From contig CANFKE010000003.1 of the NCBI GenBank assembly GCA_947447465.1, forward strand, positions 117,762 through 181,761: a DNA stretch of 64,000 nt. Direction: 5' to 3'. Both the position numbers and the translations under genes were made by a program. Under the pieces are notes generated by a model. The model had not been told where the DNA came from. It was given only the letters and a program-made list of their open reading frames with translations, and did no database searches. The stretch is from Chitinophagaceae bacterium (GTDB taxonomy: Bacteria > Bacteroidota > Bacteroidia > Chitinophagales > Chitinophagaceae). Shown piece after piece: positions 18,256-27,906 of the stretch (its first letter is position 1; each line of letters starts with the position of its first letter).

Positions 18256-18789
18256 TTATCCTTTGAATAGCTCAAAGAAATACTTGTCGTAACATATTTT
18301 GAACCACTCTGTAAATCGCTCCGGATTGGTCTGCAATTCTTTATCGAGCATATCTACAGTAACATATCTGAACTCTTCTACCTCAGATGCTTCCGGAGTA
18401 GGCTTTCCATCAGCAATACCTGTAAACACATGGTCGAATTCATGCTCTATCAGATCATTACTCATGCGCTCATTATATACAAATGTGAATGCGCGATGCA
18501 ACGGACATGAAAGTCCCATTTCCTCGCCCAGTCTTCTTTGTGCCGCTTGTTTTGCAGTTTCACCCTGGCGAGGATGTGTGCAACAAGTATTGGTCCATAA
18601 TCCCGGACTATGATATTTACCTTTTGCTCTTTTCTGTAATAACAATTCCTTCTTAGAATTAAATATGAATACAGATACAGCCCTATGCAGCTTTCCCTCA
18701 CGGTGCGCCTGCAGTTTTTCCATTGTACCTATCTCATTGTCTTGATCATCGACCAGTATCACCAGTTCAGTCTGCTGCATTTCGCTCAT
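18256..18789 (-). CDS. idi: Isopentenyl-diphosphate delta-isomerase (type I)
   Basis: The enzyme interconverts IPP and DMAPP, supplying the starter for C20 and C40 prenyl synthesis. The 177-residue protein is a Nudix-fold type I isomerase: RAVSVFIFN, the catalytic cysteine in TNTCCTHP (C70), the Nudix-like helix region RRLGEEMGL and the metal and catalytic glutamate region EHEFDHVF. It lies 3 bp after crtB, in the middle of the carotenoid operon, where it likely boosts precursor supply. Confidence 0.94.
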   Translation of the reverse strand: MSEMQQTELVILVDDQDNEIGTMEKLQAHREGKLHRAVSVFIFNSKKELLLQKRAKGKYHSPGLWTNTCCTHPRQGETAKQAAQRRLGEEMGLSCPLHRAFTFVYNERMSNDLIEHEFDHVFTGIADGKPTPEASEVEEFRYVTVDMLDKELQTNPERFTEWFKICYDKYFFELFKG

Positions 18790-18792
18790 AAC

Positions 18793-19629
18793 TTATAATA
18801 AACTTAAAGAGTGCCTTAAATAGGAAGCGACCAACAACCGCATTTTTTTACGATTGGATATTCTTACACGCTCCATCAATATTCTGGCCGAAGGTATAGC
18901 ACTTATCTTATTGAACAACGTTCTGTAATACACATAGGCAACATATATACCGAACCTCGACTCTGATGGCAATGCTTTGATGCCTTCGAACGCTACCTGA
19001 AAGTCATCATGTATCTCCCGCTCTATTTCTGCCTTCTCCTTTTCAGAGAATGCAGCGAAATCAACACCGGGAAAATACACTCGACCCAATTGTTCATAGT
19101 CGGCCTTCACATCTCTCAGGAAGTTTACTTTCTGGAACGCAGCCCCCAACTTCATTGCAGATGGCTTCAATCGCTGATACAATGCATCATCATTGTTGGT
19201 GAATACTCTCAGGCACATAAGGCCAACCACTTCTGCTGAACCTAAAATATAGGTATCATAAGTGGCCCTATCATGCGCCTTCTCGTAAAGATCGGTCTCC
19301 ATGCTGTGCAGAAAGCACTCAATCAGTTCACGGTCTATTCCATATTTATGAACCACATCCTGAAAACTATTCAGTATCGGGTTAAGGCTTATTTTTCTTT
19401 CAATGGCCTTCCATGTGTCCTGCTTGAATTCTTCAAATAATTCCTTCTTATTATAGTCGTGAAAAGTATCTACGATCTCATCTGCAAACCGCACAAACCC
19501 ATAAATGGAATAAATAGGCGCACGAAGCGGCTTTTTAAGGCAGTAGATACCAATAGAAAAACTACTACTGTAAGATGTTGTAGTTAGCTTACTGCATGCC
19601 AGTGATACACTATCGAACAATTGCTTCAT
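18793..19629 (-). CDS. crtB: Phytoene synthase
   Basis: CrtB joins two geranylgeranyl diphosphates to phytoene. The 278-residue protein has both aspartate-rich motifs of the squalene/phytoene synthase family: DEIVD (D50-D54 in [14 protein letters not shown]) and [16 protein letters not shown] (about 186-201). An alpha-helical all-round composition fits the family fold. It overlaps crtI by 4 bp (ATGA), indicating translational coupling, and is followed by idi. Confidence 0.95.
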   Translation of the reverse strand: MKQLFDSVSLACSKLTTTSYSSSFSIGIYCLKKPLRAPIYSIYGFVRFADEIVDTFHDYNKKELFEEFKQDTWKAIERKISLNPILNSFQDVVHKYGIDRELIECFLHSMETDLYEKAHDRATYDTYILGSAEVVGLMCLRVFTNNDDALYQRLKPSAMKLGAAFQKVNFLRDVKADYEQLGRVYFPGVDFAAFSEKEKAEIEREIHDDFQVAFEGIKALPSESRFGIYVAYVYYRTLFNKISAIPSARILMERVRISNRKKMRLLVASYLRHSLSLL

Positions 19630-21107
19630 GATACAGTGATTTTGAGTTTCTTAATAAGTTGTTCCGCTGCCAATTGTCCCGAAATAAGTGATGGCGGCAC
19701 TCCTGGGCCCGGCACGGTAAGCTGGCCGGCATAAAAAAGGTTCTTTACTTTTTTATTTCTAAGTGTTGGTTTCAGTACTGCTGTTTGTCTCAGCGTATTG
19801 GCCAACCCGTATGCATTACCCTTGTATGCGTTATAATCATTTACGAAATCGTTGATGCAATAGTTTTTTCTGTAAATAATATGATCGGCAATACTATCTC
19901 CGCATAAATGTTCAAGTCGCTTTATAATGATGTTGAAATACTTTTCTCTCAGCTCCTCCGTATCCTCTAGTCCGGGCGCTATTGGCATAAGGATAAATAA
20001 ATTCTCCATGCCCGCTGGCGCTACAGATGCATCTGTCTTAGATGGACAACATACATAGAAAAGTGGTTTTGAAGGCCATTGCGGATGATCATATATCTCC
20101 TGCGCATGATCATCCAGCGATGTATCAAAGAATAGATTATGATGTATAAGCCGTTTGATCTTCTTCTTCACACCCAGATAAAAAATAAGGCTGGATGGCG
20201 CAAAGGTCTTTTTATCCCAATATGCTTCATCGTAATTACGATATTCTTTATTCAGCAGCTTTTGCTCAATATGATGATAATCACCCGTTGCTATTATAGC
20301 GTCAGTAGATTCCTCACCATTCGCCATATCTATACTCGAGGCTATGTTATCAGCTACATTTATCTTCTTTATCTCACTCCCCGTTTTGAACTTCACCCCC
20401 AACTCTAATGCAAGCTTTTGCATGGCATTGATTATTTCTACCATGCCACCCATCGGGTAAAATGTCCCCATAGATAATGCCGCATAATTCATCATACTAT
20501 ACAAAGCAGGAATATCTTGCGCCATAGCACCCAGGAATAAAACAGGGAACTCCATTAATGCAATCAGACGGGGATCCTTGAAATAACTGCGGACATGAGA
20601 TCGCATGGACTTGAACATCTGCAGGCGGGCCGCACCGGTGATCACTTCAACACTCGCAAACTCCAGCCATGAGAACGATGGTTTATATACCATCTTTCGC
20701 ATACCTACATCATATTTATACTTGGCTTCCTCTAGAAATTTATTCAGACTGGCTGTACTGCCTGGTTCTATCTGTTCAAATTCGGCACACAATTCTTCAT
20801 AGCTGGCGGGTATCTTCAATGCTTCGCTTTCATTGAAGATCATCTGAAAACCCGGATCCAGTTTCACCAGATCATAATAATCAGATGGTTGCTTGCCAAA
20901 CTCACTGAAGAATTGTTCAAAGATATCCGGCATCCAGTACCAGCTTGGCCCCATATCAAAAGTGAATCCCTCCTCAGAAAAGACCCTTGCTCTACCACCT
21001 ACTGTGTCATTCTTTTCAAAAACAGTTACGTCATGTCCGGCCTTGGCCATAAAACATGCGGCAGATAACCCTGCAAAACCACTTCCGATAACTGAAATTT
21101 TGGACAA
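19626..21107 (-). CDS. crtI: Phytoene desaturase
   Basis: CrtI is an FAD-dependent bacterial-type desaturase that can take phytoene to lycopene in four steps. The 493-residue protein starts with the FAD-binding Rossmann motif ([20 protein letters not shown], then [10 protein letters not shown]) and the FTFDMGPSW substrate-side segment; the C-terminal [17 protein letters not shown] is the CrtI bacterial-type signature. It is the first gene of the crt operon, 66 bp downstream of the CarH-like regulator and behind an inverted TTAAACA repeat. No separate zeta-carotene desaturase or crtISO is seen. Confidence 0.95.
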   Translation of the reverse strand: MSKISVIGSGFAGLSAACFMAKAGHDVTVFEKNDTVGGRARVFSEEGFTFDMGPSWYWMPDIFEQFFSEFGKQPSDYYDLVKLDPGFQMIFNESEALKIPASYEELCAEFEQIEPGSTASLNKFLEEAKYKYDVGMRKMVYKPSFSWLEFASVEVITGAARLQMFKSMRSHVRSYFKDPRLIALMEFPVLFLGAMAQDIPALYSMMNYAALSMGTFYPMGGMVEIINAMQKLALELGVKFKTGSEIKKINVADNIASSIDMANGEESTDAIIATGDYHHIEQKLLNKEYRNYDEAYWDKKTFAPSSLIFYLGVKKKIKRLIHHNLFFDTSLDDHAQEIYDHPQWPSKPLFYVCCPSKTDASVAPAGMENLFILMPIAPGLEDTEELREKYFNIIIKRLEHLCGDSIADHIIYRKNYCINDFVNDYNAYKGNAYGLANTLRQTAVLKPTLRNKKVKNLFYAGQLTVPGPGVPPSLISGQLAAEQLIKKLKITVS

Positions 21108-21108
21108 C

Positions 21109-21138
21109 TGTTTAATTTTTTTGTAAAAATATTAAACA
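21109..21138. promoter_or_regulatory. Inverted repeat upstream of crtI
   Basis: TGTTTAAT (21109-21116) and ATTAAACA (21131-21138) are perfect 8-bp arms separated by 14 bp, beginning 2 bp before the crtI ATG. On the minus strand a TAACATTG (21137-21144) overlaps the left-hand arm and is 7 of 8 to the phylum -7 element. A repressor bound here could block transcription or initiation; the likely binder is the CarH-like protein encoded next door. Confidence 0.4.
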
Positions 21139-21173
21139 ATGTTACAGAAAAAAAATCTATTATCTAAAATAAA

Positions 21174-22055
21174 TTATAAAATTTCCATAAGATCGTTCAC
21201 TGATTGCAACCAGATAATGTTTTTGTACTTGAATTTTACTTCCTTGATCAGAGATCCGTCGCCGCTGATGTAAAAAGGGATATTTTCATTTATTGATGCC
21301 GCAAGATTGATATCATTTTCCAGCTCCTCTGTTGGCTTCGGACTGATGAAGAATGCAAACATATAATCCGGGTTGATGGTCTCCTTCACTACTCTTATAT
21401 CTTCATCAGGTACACTCTGACCAAGATATATGGTAGCATGTCCTTTCGCCCTGATCAAATAATTGGCAAATAATAAACCTACTTCATGCCACTCTTCTGA
21501 AGGCAGAAAAAGCATGAATCGCTTGGCATCTGCTGCCGGAGCAGGCAACATATCTGTTGCAATTATTATTTTGTTCCTGATGATACATGTCGCGAAATGC
21601 TCCTGTATGGCCACAGCCTTATCTGTCCTCCACAAAAGACCGGCTTTACGCAAAAAAGGATAGAATACATTCATCATCGCCTCATAAAACCCAAGCTCAG
21701 TAACTGCTGCCGCAAATACTTCCTTGAAAGTTGTTTCATTGAATGCGACCATTGCAGCGGTAAGCTCATGTATATAAGCTGTACAAGCAGTACTTCCTGA
21801 AGGATACCTGTGCAATTCCTCTATCTGTACTGCCAGTTCTTCATCGGTCATTGCTGCCAGATGAGATATCTTGAAGCCATGCTCAAGTAATGTGGACACA
21901 TTCATCAACTTCAGCAATTGGGCGTCACTATAATAACGGCGATTAGTTGCCGTACGTAAGGGGGAAATAAGCATATACCGCTTTTCCCAGATTCTGATGG
22001 TGTGTGCTTTTACGCCTGTAAGACGCTCCAGATCGTTGATACGGTACTGTGCCAA
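21174..22055 (-). CDS. CarH-like B12-dependent MerR regulator
   Basis: The 293-residue protein has a MerR-type winged-helix domain (residues 1-70: YRINDLERLTG, HTIRIWEKRY) and a C-terminal helical bundle plus Rossmann domain of the cobalamin-binding kind. The residues that define adenosyl-B12 photoreceptors are present: W142 with E152-H153 (Wx9EH) and E188-W-H190-E-V-G193 (ExHxxG), whose histidine is the lower B12 ligand. In CarH the B12 cap holds a tetramer on DNA in the dark and light breaks it. Upstream of the crt operon, it should repress pigment genes in the dark. It has its own TAGATTTG promoter box. Confidence 0.88.
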   Translation of the reverse strand: MAQYRINDLERLTGVKAHTIRIWEKRYMLISPLRTATNRRYYSDAQLLKLMNVSTLLEHGFKISHLAAMTDEELAVQIEELHRYPSGSTACTAYIHELTAAMVAFNETTFKEVFAAAVTELGFYEAMMNVFYPFLRKAGLLWRTDKAVAIQEHFATCIIRNKIIIATDMLPAPAADAKRFMLFLPSEEWHEVGLLFANYLIRAKGHATIYLGQSVPDEDIRVVKETINPDYMFAFFISPKPTEELENDINLAASINENIPFYISGDGSLIKEVKFKYKNIIWLQSVNDLMEIL

Positions 22056-22075
22056 TTTATTTAATGTATTTTCAA

Positions 22076-22083
22076 CAAATCTA
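22076..22083 (-). promoter_or_regulatory. -7 promoter element and TTAAACA site for the CarH-like gene
   Basis: On the minus strand TAGATTTG matches TAnnTTTG, 20 bp before the start at 22055. A TTAAACA (22093-22099, plus strand) lies just upstream and would suit autoregulation. Confidence 0.5.
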
Positions 22084-22170
22084 ATCTAAATTTTAAACAA
22101 AATGACGATTACGCACAAAATTGCTTTTTTGCTATAACCGGAACATACTGATTTTCAATAACCAAACAAA

Positions 22171-22197
22171 AAAGGAGCTGATATTATCAGCTCCTTT
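22171..22197 (-). terminator. Terminator of the 22229 gene
   Basis: A 12-bp stem (22171-22182 with 22186-22197, AAAGGAGCTGAT) with a 3-nt loop ends in a T run in the minus direction, 32 bp after the stop of the barrel protein. Confidence 0.85.
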
Positions 22198-22228
22198 GAA
22201 TGTTATTACTTAAATATTATTAGTATTA

Positions 22229-22795
22229 TTAGTTCTCTTCGTGAAAACGTGGTTTGGTGCGGAAGCGATAAGACATACCGAAGTTGAATAATCCTTTATA
22301 ACCAAGTCCTAACTCCATAAATCCACCCAATTTACGTCCTATACGGATACCAAATGGAGATACATGACCGGTAAGTTTAGCGCCTGACTCATCCAAATGA
22401 CGAGAATATATATCCTTGTAAACTATGAAATCATCAAATACTGTAAGACCAACAGATGCGGCACCATACATTTTAACACGGATGCGGGCATCTTTATTAT
22501 CGTAGTATGTATAAGTAGCCTCAGGAGCGAATGTCAGAAAACTACCCCAGTTATTGAGATTCTCATAACCGAATACCATACCCAATGTTACCTTCTTAGT
22601 TAGGTAATACTTGTAGTTGATCATACCCGTACCCGATGAAACATCATATGGCCGGCCATTGTAGAACGTGTACATACTGTACAATCCGTATGCTACAGAT
22701 ATCTCACTCTTACCCTTTTGCGCAAATGTGGTACGCGGGAATAAAGAGATCATAGTAAGTGCCAGACAGAAAATGTAGATCTTCCTTTGCATCAT
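22229..22795 (-). CDS. Small outer-membrane beta-barrel protein
   Basis: The 188-residue protein has a signal peptide ending near TTFAQ (about residue 26) and then alternating hydrophobic and polar strands (EISVAYGLYSMYTF, GMINYKYYLTKKVTLGMVFGYEN, LGYKGLFNFGMSYRF) that fit an eight-strand barrel. It ends with the aromatic strand before a charged tail. The closing strand is followed by FRTKPRFHEEN, slightly longer than most barrels. The family is not recognised beyond 'outer membrane beta-barrel'. It has its own terminator. Confidence 0.75.
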   Translation of the reverse strand: MMQRKIYIFCLALTMISLFPRTTFAQKGKSEISVAYGLYSMYTFYNGRPYDVSSGTGMINYKYYLTKKVTLGMVFGYENLNNWGSFLTFAPEATYTYYDNKDARIRVKMYGAASVGLTVFDDFIVYKDIYSRHLDESGAKLTGHVSPFGIRIGRKLGGFMELGLGYKGLFNFGMSYRFRTKPRFHEEN

Positions 22796-23072
22796 TATAA
22801 TTTGTTTATGAGTTAGTGTGAATATGAGTATGTTAATAATCGCTAAAGATAGGGCAAACTTTTAGTACGCCAAAGCCTTAATGCAAAGAAAATAAAAAAA
22901 TGAATTACACGTTACATATACAAAGGAAATATCCTGAGCATAGAGATCCATTAAATCATAGTTATGATTTAATAAAATCTGTAATTATCCGATCGTTTGT
23001 TCACTTTTTCACAAAAAACGGCACAACCTTTGCTTAAGGTTTTGTAATACAGACCCTCAACCTTTTTAAGTA

Positions 23073-23849
23073 ATGAAAATTTCGGCTTTCATCATCGCCT
23101 ATAACGAAGAATTGAACATAGCTCGATGTATCAACTCATTGAAACCTGTTGTCGATGAGATCATACTCGTTGATAGCTATTCACAGGATAAGACTGTTCA
23201 GATCGCTGAAAGTTTAGGCGCAAAAATATTTTTTCACAAATTTTCCGGTTTTGGCGAGCAAAAAGCATTTGCAATTGAACAAACTACCAACGATTGGATC
23301 CTTTCTATAGATGCCGATGAAGTAATTTCACCTCAATTACAACAAAGCATACTGGAAGTAAAACAGAATAATACTCACCAGGGATATAGTTTCAGCATCC
23401 TTACCAACTATTGCGGAAAATGGATAAGACACTGTGGCTGGTATCCGCAACCTAAATTACGTCTGCTCAATAAACAAAAAGGGCATATCAATAAGAAAAT
23501 GGTTCACGAAGGGCTCGAAATGAATGACAAAAATGAACCTGTTTGTTTGCTCAACGGAGACCTCTTGCACCACAGTTACAATACTATTTCAGACCATAGT
23601 CGCAAGATCCAGCTCTATACCGAAATGTCAGCCAAAAACTCTGTAGCATTGGGTCGAACCGTTTCTATGCTCAAGATCATTGTGGCACCCCGTTGGGTAT
23701 TTATCTACCATTATATCATCAGACTGGGTTTTCTCGATGGTTATTGGGGTTATATATTATGCAAAAACATCTCCTACGAATCATTCATCAAATACACCAA
23801 GATCAGGATCTACTCAAAAGCTGCACGTAAAGCACTACAGGTTGCCTAG
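23073..23849 (+). CDS. Family 2 glycosyltransferase
   Basis: A GT-A fold transferase of 258 residues, of the WaaE/KdtX-like type used for LPS core or cell-envelope sugars. Visible motifs are FIIAYNEELNIARCINSL at the start, DEIILVDSYSQDKTVQIAE, the metal-binding SIDADEVIS (DxD), and LHHSYNTISDH. Two C-terminal hydrophobic segments may anchor it to the membrane. An AACCTTTG element (23025-23032) resembles the -7 box. It is followed 20 bp later by a polysaccharide deacetylase gene, so the pair may modify an envelope glycan. Confidence 0.88.
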   Translation: MKISAFIIAYNEELNIARCINSLKPVVDEIILVDSYSQDKTVQIAESLGAKIFFHKFSGFGEQKAFAIEQTTNDWILSIDADEVISPQLQQSILEVKQNNTHQGYSFSILTNYCGKWIRHCGWYPQPKLRLLNKQKGHINKKMVHEGLEMNDKNEPVCLLNGDLLHHSYNTISDHSRKIQLYTEMSAKNSVALGRTVSMLKIIVAPRWVFIYHYIIRLGFLDGYWGYILCKNISYESFIKYTKIRIYSKAARKALQVA

Positions 23850-23869
23850 TTAGTTATTATATTTGACAC

Positions 23870-24622
23870 ATGAATTGGAGTTGGCTGCTACCTGAAATAA
23901 AAGGGATACCTGTTTTAATGTATCACAGAGTATGGCCCGGACAGAGCGACAACCTGACCATCACACCCGAAAAATTACGGCAACAATGGAGCTACCTTAA
24001 AGATGAAGGATACGCTACCCTCTCTTTGGGGCAATATCTCGATATTGCCAACGGTAAAACCAGACACTACCCTAAAAGATCGCTGCTCATCACTTTCGAT
24101 GATGGCTACCTCAACAACCTTACCTATGCCTATCCATTACTCAAAGAAATGGAATGGAAGGCTACCTTTTTCATTATTGCCAACACTATAGATGGCACTG
24201 CCCCCAGTGAGGAACCCGGCATTAATGAAAAAATGACCTTGCAAGACCTCAGAAAGCTGGATAACAACATCGTCCAGCTCGCGCTGCACGGTTATCATCA
24301 CGAGCACTTCGACCAACTTGGACTTGACGATATCAAGACTGTCTTGAGAACATCTGCCGCAATAATGGATGAAAGCGGACTTCACCATCACGATGTACTT
24401 GCATACCCCTATGGGGCAAGACCCAAAGACAGGAGGGCATTGGCAGACCTGAAACTCTGGATGCAGGAAAAAGGAATACAGGCCGCTTTCAGAATCGGCA
24501 ATCAGGTAAGTAAGATCCCGGCACCTGACATCTATGAGATCAAAAGAATAGACATAACCGGAACTGACTCACTTGAGGAATTTAAAATAAAGCTGAAGAA
24601 AGGCAAATTGAAGCCATTTTGA
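23870..24622 (+). CDS. Polysaccharide deacetylase (NodB-like)
   Basis: This 250-residue protein has the carbohydrate esterase family 4 domain: the metal-binding TFDDG motif (near residue 70 in SLLITFDDGYLNN), a HGYHHEHF motif supplying the two histidines, and AYPYGARP. A VLMYHRVW segment near the N terminus is the usual start of YadE/PgaB-like forms. It removes acetyl groups from N- or O-acetylated glycans, but the substrate is unknown. No classical signal peptide is obvious, so it may act in the cytoplasm or with the preceding glycosyltransferase, in whose operon it lies. Confidence 0.88.
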   Translation: MNWSWLLPEIKGIPVLMYHRVWPGQSDNLTITPEKLRQQWSYLKDEGYATLSLGQYLDIANGKTRHYPKRSLLITFDDGYLNNLTYAYPLLKEMEWKATFFIIANTIDGTAPSEEPGINEKMTLQDLRKLDNNIVQLALHGYHHEHFDQLGLDDIKTVLRTSAAIMDESGLHHHDVLAYPYGARPKDRRALADLKLWMQEKGIQAAFRIGNQVSKIPAPDIYEIKRIDITGTDSLEEFKIKLKKGKLKPF

Positions 24623-24634
24623 CCTCGGGCTCTG

Positions 24635-25087
24635 TTAGTTGGCCACTTTCACCACCACCTTTCTCACTTTCACTGCAGCGCCATCCTTTATACAAGGCAT
24701 GTGCAGGTCTGTAGGAAAAAAGATCATGAAAGTACCGGCATCAAATCTGCTGAAAAAGTCTGGCCTATCTGCATAGAGCGTAAAATCCTCCTCATCGCTA
24801 TATGCTTTGCTCACTTGCTGTCCCGATAAGATAGAATGGCCTACCAGCTCTGCACCACTCACCACATACTGCACATCTGTGTATTTACGGTGAGATTCCA
24901 TTTGCTCTGCAGCACTGTCCATAGTATCATACTCCTGCACTATGGCGAAAAGCTTATCTCCGTCAATGATATGCTTGCCCAACGATACATTCACCAGATC
25001 TGTTTCCTGCAGGTACTCGAGCGCCCGGGCTATACCCTCTCCCATTGCCGTATAACGATGCGCATGCTCCAATTTATCTATGACCAC
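24635..25087 (-). CDS. YhcH/YjgK/YiaL-family protein
   Basis: The 150-residue protein matches the YhcH/YjgK/YiaL (DUF386) cupin-like family found in sialic-acid and sugar-acid catabolic operons, thought to be a sugar isomerase or anomerase. Characteristic pieces are DKLEHAHRY, the metal-binding ESHRKYTDVQYVVSGAE, and FMIFFPTDLHMPCI with the terminal HxP. The start is a GTG at 25087, as no in-frame ATG lies nearby. It converges on the deacetylase gene (12 bp between stops) and no sialic-acid genes are seen here, so the sugar it serves is unknown. Confidence 0.88.
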   Translation of the reverse strand: MVIDKLEHAHRYTAMGEGIARALEYLQETDLVNVSLGKHIIDGDKLFAIVQEYDTMDSAAEQMESHRKYTDVQYVVSGAELVGHSILSGQQVSKAYSDEEDFTLYADRPDFFSRFDAGTFMIFFPTDLHMPCIKDGAAVKVRKVVVKVAN

Positions 25088-25213
25088 TACCTATTGATTT
25101 TTAGAAACAATAAAAGTACAAGGATAATAGCTGAATTGCCAAAACATGTACCTAAACCCACGCAAAATCTATAAATTGCAGCATCATTATTATTTAAACG
25201 CACTTTATATATC

Positions 25214-27268
25214 ATGTCAGTAACACAACTGAAAAACTACGCCGAAGGCAAATGGATCAGCGGCAAACAGGAAGGAGAAGTATTGCATAATGCAGTAACA
25301 GGTGCTGCAATATATACTGCCAGCAGCGACGGACTTGAATTTGGAGCAATGATGGACTATGCCCGCAAGGTTGGTGGCAAAGCATTGCGTAAACTCACTT
25401 TTCAACAACGCGGACTGATGCTGAAGGCATTAGCACTCCACCTGCAGGAACGTAAAGAGTATTTCTATACCATTAGTGCTATGACCGGCGCTACTCGTGC
25501 CGATTCTTGGGTCGATATCGAAGGTGGTATCGGCAACCTGTTCACTTATGCCAGCCTGCGTCGCCAGTTTCCCGATGAGCGATTTTATGTAGATGGTGAA
25601 GCTGCAAAATTATCTAAGAACAATACCTTCATTGGTCACCACATCATGGTGCCGAAAGAAGGTGTTGCCATTCATATCAATGCATTCAACTTCCCGGTGT
25701 GGGGTATGCTCGAAAAAATAGCGGTGAACCTGCTGGCAGGTGTTCCGGCCATTGTTAAGCCGGCCACTCTTACTTCTTACCTTACCGAAGCGGTGTTCGA
25801 AGAGATCATCAAATCAAATATACTGCCCGAAGGCTCTCTGCAATTGATCTGCGGTAGCGCACGCGGCATACTCGATACTATACAGACAGAAGATACTGTT
25901 ACCTTCACAGGTAGTGCTAATACAGGCCGTATGCTCAAATCTCACCCGAGAATTGTTAGTGAAGCTGTGTCCTTCACCATGGAGGCCGACTCACTCAACT
26001 GCTGCATTCTGGGTACCGATGTGTACCCTGGCTCACCCGAATTCGATATATTCATCAAAGAAGTGGTTCGCGAGATCACTACTAAAGCCGGTCAGAAGTG
26101 TACTGCCATCCGCCGTATCATAGTTCCAGCCGACCGTGTTGAAGATGTACAGATTGCTCTTGGCAAGCGCTTAGCCAGCAACACCATTGGTGATCCTTCT
26201 ATCAAAGAAGTACGCATGGGACCTTTGGCAGGACTTACACAGCGCAATGAAGTGCGCGAGCGCGTAGCGCTGTTATCTAAGTCTCAGAGCATCGTTATCG
26301 GCAATCTCGACAACTTCGATGTTATGGGCGCAGATAAAGATAAGGGTGCATTCCTTGCCCCTATCATCTTCTATAACGATGATCCGTTTGTAAAGACCGA
26401 CTGCCACGATATTGAAGCATTCGGACCGGTATCTACCATCATGCCTTACAACACTATCGATGATGCTATAGAACTTAGCCGCATGGGTAAAGGCTCTCTG
26501 GTTAGCTCTGTTGTAACCGCCGATGACAATATTGCCAAAGAAATAGTATTAGGCACTGCTACCATGCATGGCCGCATATTGATACTGAATGCCGATTGTG
26601 CTAAAGAAAGCACAGGCCATGGTTCACCTATGCCTATGCTCGTACATGGTGGTCCGGGTCGTGCAGGCGGTGGCGAAGAAATGGGTGGAAAGCGTGGTGT
26701 CATGCACTATCTGCACCGTACCGCTATACAAGGCTCTCCAACTACCATCAGCGCTATTACCAATGTGTACCAGCAACATGGTAAGCAACATGAGTACGAC
26801 AAACACCCGTTCAAGAAATACTTTGAAGAACTGGAAATAAGCGAAACACTGGTAACAGCCAAACATACCGTTACCGAGGCCGACATCACCAACTTTGCCA
26901 ACGTAAGCGGAGACAACTTCTACGCCCACATGGATGCCACATCTCTGGAAGGCACCATATTCGAAGGCCGGGTGGCACATGGCTACTTTATCCTCAGCAA
27001 GGCTGCGGGTTTATTTGTAGATGCTAAGAAAGGTCCCGTATTGCTCAACTATGGCATAGACGAGTGCCGCTTCACCAAACCCGTTTATCCGGGCATGACT
27101 ATCGGTGTAAAGCTGACCGTAAAGGAAAAGATTGCACAGGAAAAACGCACTCCAGAAGATATCGCCAAGGGCATAGTAAAATGGCTGGTAGAGGTTTACG
27201 ACCAAACCAATGAAACCGTTGCCATTGCTACCATACTCACAATGGTGAAGATGAAAAACCAGGACTAA
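25214..27268 (+). CDS. paaZ: Bifunctional PaaZ: oxepin-CoA hydrolase / aldehyde dehydrogenase
   Basis: PaaZ opens the oxepin-CoA ring in aerobic phenylacetate breakdown and oxidises the resulting semialdehyde. The N-terminal aldehyde dehydrogenase domain shows FTGSANTG, the general-base E257 (TMEADSLN) and the nucleophile C296 (AGQKCTAIRR). The C-terminal MaoC-like hydratase domain (about 530-684) has ADITNFANVSGDNFYAH with the catalytic Asp/His and GRVAHGYF. The 684-residue length matches the E. coli form. Remarkably no other paa gene is in this window, so the pathway may be encoded elsewhere or the enzyme used differently. A terminator follows. Confidence 0.93.
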   Translation: MSVTQLKNYAEGKWISGKQEGEVLHNAVTGAAIYTASSDGLEFGAMMDYARKVGGKALRKLTFQQRGLMLKALALHLQERKEYFYTISAMTGATRADSWVDIEGGIGNLFTYASLRRQFPDERFYVDGEAAKLSKNNTFIGHHIMVPKEGVAIHINAFNFPVWGMLEKIAVNLLAGVPAIVKPATLTSYLTEAVFEEIIKSNILPEGSLQLICGSARGILDTIQTEDTVTFTGSANTGRMLKSHPRIVSEAVSFTMEADSLNCCILGTDVYPGSPEFDIFIKEVVREITTKAGQKCTAIRRIIVPADRVEDVQIALGKRLASNTIGDPSIKEVRMGPLAGLTQRNEVRERVALLSKSQSIVIGNLDNFDVMGADKDKGAFLAPIIFYNDDPFVKTDCHDIEAFGPVSTIMPYNTIDDAIELSRMGKGSLVSSVVTADDNIAKEIVLGTATMHGRILILNADCAKESTGHGSPMPMLVHGGPGRAGGGEEMGGKRGVMHYLHRTAIQGSPTTISAITNVYQQHGKQHEYDKHPFKKYFEELEISETLVTAKHTVTEADITNFANVSGDNFYAHMDATSLEGTIFEGRVAHGYFILSKAAGLFVDAKKGPVLLNYGIDECRFTKPVYPGMTIGVKLTVKEKIAQEKRTPEDIAKGIVKWLVEVYDQTNETVAIATILTMVKMKNQD

Positions 27269-27292
27269 ACAACATAAATAATAGATACAAAG

Positions 27293-27322
27293 CAGGGGAT
27301 ATTCAGCGATGAGTATCCCCTG
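27293..27322 (+). terminator. Terminator after paaZ
   Basis: A 9-bp stem CAGGGGATA (27293-27301) with TATCCCCTG (27314-27322), a 12-nt loop and then TTTTCT. Confidence 0.8.
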
Positions 27323-27792
27323 TTTTCTAAAACGCCTCTAACTTCGCGCTGTTTGTAAGATAATACATCAGCAGCAGGGAATTGTCTTCCCGACTACGCC
27401 TACAACAGCTAGTGTTCTCTGACCGCAGTACAAACAACCATTTTCTATTCCCTATCCATACCAAACAGGAGCAAAAAATATATCCACAAAAATCACCCCG
27501 TCAAAACCCTTACCCACAGCGCATTACAGCCCTACCCCTACGTAGCTTTTGTGAATATCTTTATTTTACAAACCCATAATGAGGTATTAATTTGCACCCG
27601 TTTGGATCCGCATTCCAAACAGTTCTTTGACATAAGACCCCTATCGTCTATACCAGATCGCATTGGCTCATAGTAAGTCGGCATAGGGATCATCTAACCA
27701 ATATGTAACCCTATTTAGGGACGAGACACACATCGGGAATCATAGCCTATCATTTAATTAGCGTAATCCCGGTTCAGACACCACCCGACAAA

Positions 27793-27841
27793 AAAGTAGC
27801 AACAAGTGGCAAAAAGTGGCAGAAAGTGGCAGAAAGTAGCA
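27793..27841. repeat. Five 10-bp-phased AAGTGGCA repeats
   Basis: Copies of AAAGT(A/G)GCA begin at 27793, 27803, 27813, 27823 and 27833, exactly 10 bp apart, so all face one side of the helix. The second copy begins C instead of A; the outer two have AGTAGCA and the middle three AGTGGCA. Confidence 0.85.
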
Positions 27842-27906
27842 ATTTGTTAAAATGCCCTCAATAGCAATCCCACAAAGACTTTTAGCACACTATACCTATG
27901 CAAAAC

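Noticed and set aside
24635..25087. Part of a sialic-acid catabolism cluster
   Set aside because: Only the YhcH-like gene is present; no nanA, nanE, nanK or transporter gene lies around it.
27382..27579. A 65-codon frame in the gap after paaZ
   Set aside because: The sequence has no family features, its composition is not that of its neighbours, and no promoter or start context is seen.
27793..27841. CRISPR or plasmid iteron array
   Set aside because: The 10-bp period is too short for CRISPR, and no replication initiator gene lies nearby.
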